A stretch of 64,000 bases of DNA from the NCBI GenBank assembly GCA_963745955.1, contig CAVUZI010000008.1:62001-126000 (forward strand), given 5' to 3'. This DNA is from Bog-756 sp963745955 (GTDB lineage Bacteria > Actinomycetota > Acidimicrobiia > Acidimicrobiales > RAAP-2). Positions 62,398 through 64,000 of this stretch are shown here, piece by piece. Made by a program: the position numbers and the translations under genes. Positions within the stretch are counted from its first letter, which is position 1. Every line of letters begins with the position of its first letter. The notes under the pieces were generated by a model. That model had not been told where the DNA came from and searched no databases. It was given only the letters and a program-made list of their open reading frames with translations.

Positions 62398-64000
62398 ATG
62401 GGCAATCGCAGGGGGAGGAACTGCTCCCAAGGTGCCGGCGGGCGTCGCCGGGCACCGCGGTCGGCCGCCCTGATCGCCGCCGGATTGGTCATGGCCGCGG
62501 TTCTCTCACCGGTGGTCGCACGCAGTGCCGGGGCAACCGGTGCGCCGTCCAAGATCCGGCTCGGGTTTGCCCCCGAGATCCCTTCCGGGGCTGCAGCGGC
62601 GTCGCCCCTCACCTCCGCCGCCATCCTCCGTGTGGACGTCGTCCTCCAGCCTCGGAACCCGGCCGCCCTCACCTCCTACGCCCAAGCGGTGTCGACGCCG
62701 GGGTCGGGCCAGTACCGCCGCTACCTCAGTGAGGCGCAATTCGTGGCTCGCTTCGGCCCCACACGGGGAACGGTGGCGTCAGTCAGGCGGGCCCTCATCG
62801 GTGCCGGGCTGCACCCGGGCGCGGTGAGCAGCAACGACCTGAGCATCCCGATCCGCGCCACCGCGGCGGGGCTGTCCTCTGCCTTCTCCACCGGGTTCAG
62901 GCGCTTCCGGGTGGCCGGGGGACGAATCGCCTATGCCAACACCGATGCCCCTCAGCTCCCCGGATCGGTGGCCTCGTCCATCCAGTCGGTGGTCGGGACT
63001 CGATGATCTGAGTCTGGCCGAGCCGGCCGGCAGCAGGTCGGGCGTCGGAGGCGTCCCGGCCGCGGTCAGGCCGAGCTCGGGCACCGGCGGACCGACGGCA
63101 TGCAGGGCGGCAGCGGTCGATGCGAAAGAACAGGGCTCGCACACCGCCGACCAGGTGGGCACGGCGTACGGCTTCCCCGATCTCTACGGGCAGGGTGACC
63201 TGGGCTCGGGCCAGGTCATCGCCCTCTATGAGCTTCAGGGTTTCGGGGCCTCCGACATCACCACCTACCGCTCGTGTTTCAAGACGACGACGCCGGTGAC
63301 GACCGTGAACGTCGACGGGGGGCCGTCTGCCGGCTCGGGGGTGGGCGAGGCCGACGTCGACATCGAGCAGGTGACGAGCTTGGCCCCCGACGTTCACGTC
63401 CTTGTCTACCAGGGCCCCAACAGCGGCGCCGGCGGCTACGACACCTACAGCTCGATCATCGCCCAGGACGCGGCCAAGGTGGTCTCCACGTCCTGGGGCC
63501 TGTGCGAGATCTTTGCCGGGAGTGTCACGGCCCGGCCCGAGAACACCTTGTTCGAGGAGGCTGCCGTCCAGGGGCAGACCGTCGTGGCCGCGGCGGGCGA
63601 CGAGGGATCCGAGGACTGCCTCGGGAACAAGTACACCTACGACAGGCTGGCCGTGGACGATCCGGCCAGCCAGCCCTTCGTCACCGGTGTGGGCGGCACG
63701 TCGTGGACGGCATCGGGGTCTCCGCCAACCGAACGGGCGTGGAACGATGGGCCGACCTGTTGCTGGGGGGCCGGGGGCGGTGGCGTCTCCAAACTGTGGG
63801 CCATGCCGTCCTACCAGGCCGACAGCGGCGCCGTCGGGGTGATCAACGCCGATTCCTCGGGCACAGTCTGTAAAGCGGCCACGGGTGCCTACTGCCGCGA
63901 GGTGCCGGATGTCTCGGCGCTGGCCGGCTCGTACCCCTACCTCGACTACGTGAGTGGGACGTGGGGGAGCTGGGGCGGTACCAGCCTGTCCGCCCCGCTC
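62398..64000 (+). CDS. Sedolisin (S53) protease, frameshifted, runs off the window
   Basis: ATG 62398; signal peptide (ALIAAGLVMAAVLSPVVARS), a pro-domain (ILRVDVVLQPRNPAALTSYA; YRRYLSEAQFVARFGPTRGT; LSIPIRATAAGLSSAFSTGF), then a one-base frame change near 63000 and the catalytic domain: YGFPDLYGQGDLGSGQVIAL, VGEADVDIEQVTSLAPDVHV with Glu-x3-Asp, FVTGVGGTSWTASG, EVPDVSALAGSYPYLDYVSG and GTSLSAP (catalytic Ser) at the very edge. The rest is outside. Same family as the 12164 protein but with its own pro-domain. Secreted acid protease. Confidence 0.8.

Overview
The window is a 64 kb piece of a high-GC actinobacterial chromosome, probably an Acidimicrobiia-like lineage. Pointers are the codon bias to G/C in third positions, many GTG starts, LytR-CpsA-Psr, PASTA-lipoprotein and SigF/partner-switch genes, threonine/proline-rich secreted tails, a COG4280/SHOCT/TMEM175 set of small membrane proteins, and two sedolisin-type acid proteases. 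I found no rRNA or tRNA gene, CRISPR array, phage or transposase gene, so this reads as ordinary chromosome with a large secreted-protein and sensory content.

Layout. 0-10 kb: PASTA lipoprotein; ArsR regulator with a membrane-protein partner and its operator; SRPBCC proteins; a UvrD-like helicase; a RibD-type reductase; a 37-aa basic protein; an ABC permease remnant; an MFS exporter. 10-26 kb: an RsbRD_N-like sensor, a triple-repeat secreted protein, a sedolisin with a PKD domain, a VOC protein, an LCP cell-wall ligase, two beta-helix secreted proteins (one very large and frameshifted), and a SigF-type sigma factor flanked by two STAS/anti-sigma kinase pairs. 27-33 kb: xylB-xylA, a GH1 glucosidase, a thioesterase, an NADP/F420 oxidoreductase-like protein and a DUF4239-like membrane protein. 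34-39 kb: diguanylate cyclase, GntR regulator, DUF1003-like protein, methyltransferase, an HTH/nucleotidyltransferase toxin-antitoxin-like pair, and a patatin. 39-45 kb: a GT39-type glycosyltransferase, GtrA, FkbM methyltransferase, EthD protein, methyltransferase, hydrolase and NUDIX, most of them broken by single-base frameshifts. 45-57 kb: a secreted alpha/alpha-barrel protein, PPOX, a PhnZ-like HD protein, a DxD glycosyltransferase, a stand-alone phosphoesterase-ligase (LigD-like), NUDIX, TMEM175, a methyltransferase, a SHOCT protein and a COG4280 pair. 57-64 kb: signal peptidase I, a lipoprotein esterase, small membrane proteins, a histidine phosphatase, an FAD amine oxidase, and a second sedolisin that runs off the window.

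How the parts relate. The SigF cluster is a classical partner-switching circuit with two antagonist/anti-sigma pairs. Its natural targets could include the neighbouring cell-envelope and secreted genes, but that is inference. xylA and xylB overlap by one base and act in the same xylose route, with a GH1 glycosidase next to them. The 39-42.8 kb genes look like one polyprenyl-phosphate sugar transfer and glycan-modification operon.

The most unusual property of the window is the uneven density of apparent single-base indels: none that I see in about 30-39 kb, one every ~80 bp at 39.4-40.0 kb, and single events in many other genes, several in homopolymer runs. Protein similarity continues in the alternate frame each time. 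I read most of these as sequence/assembly errors or very recent decay, not established pseudogenes.
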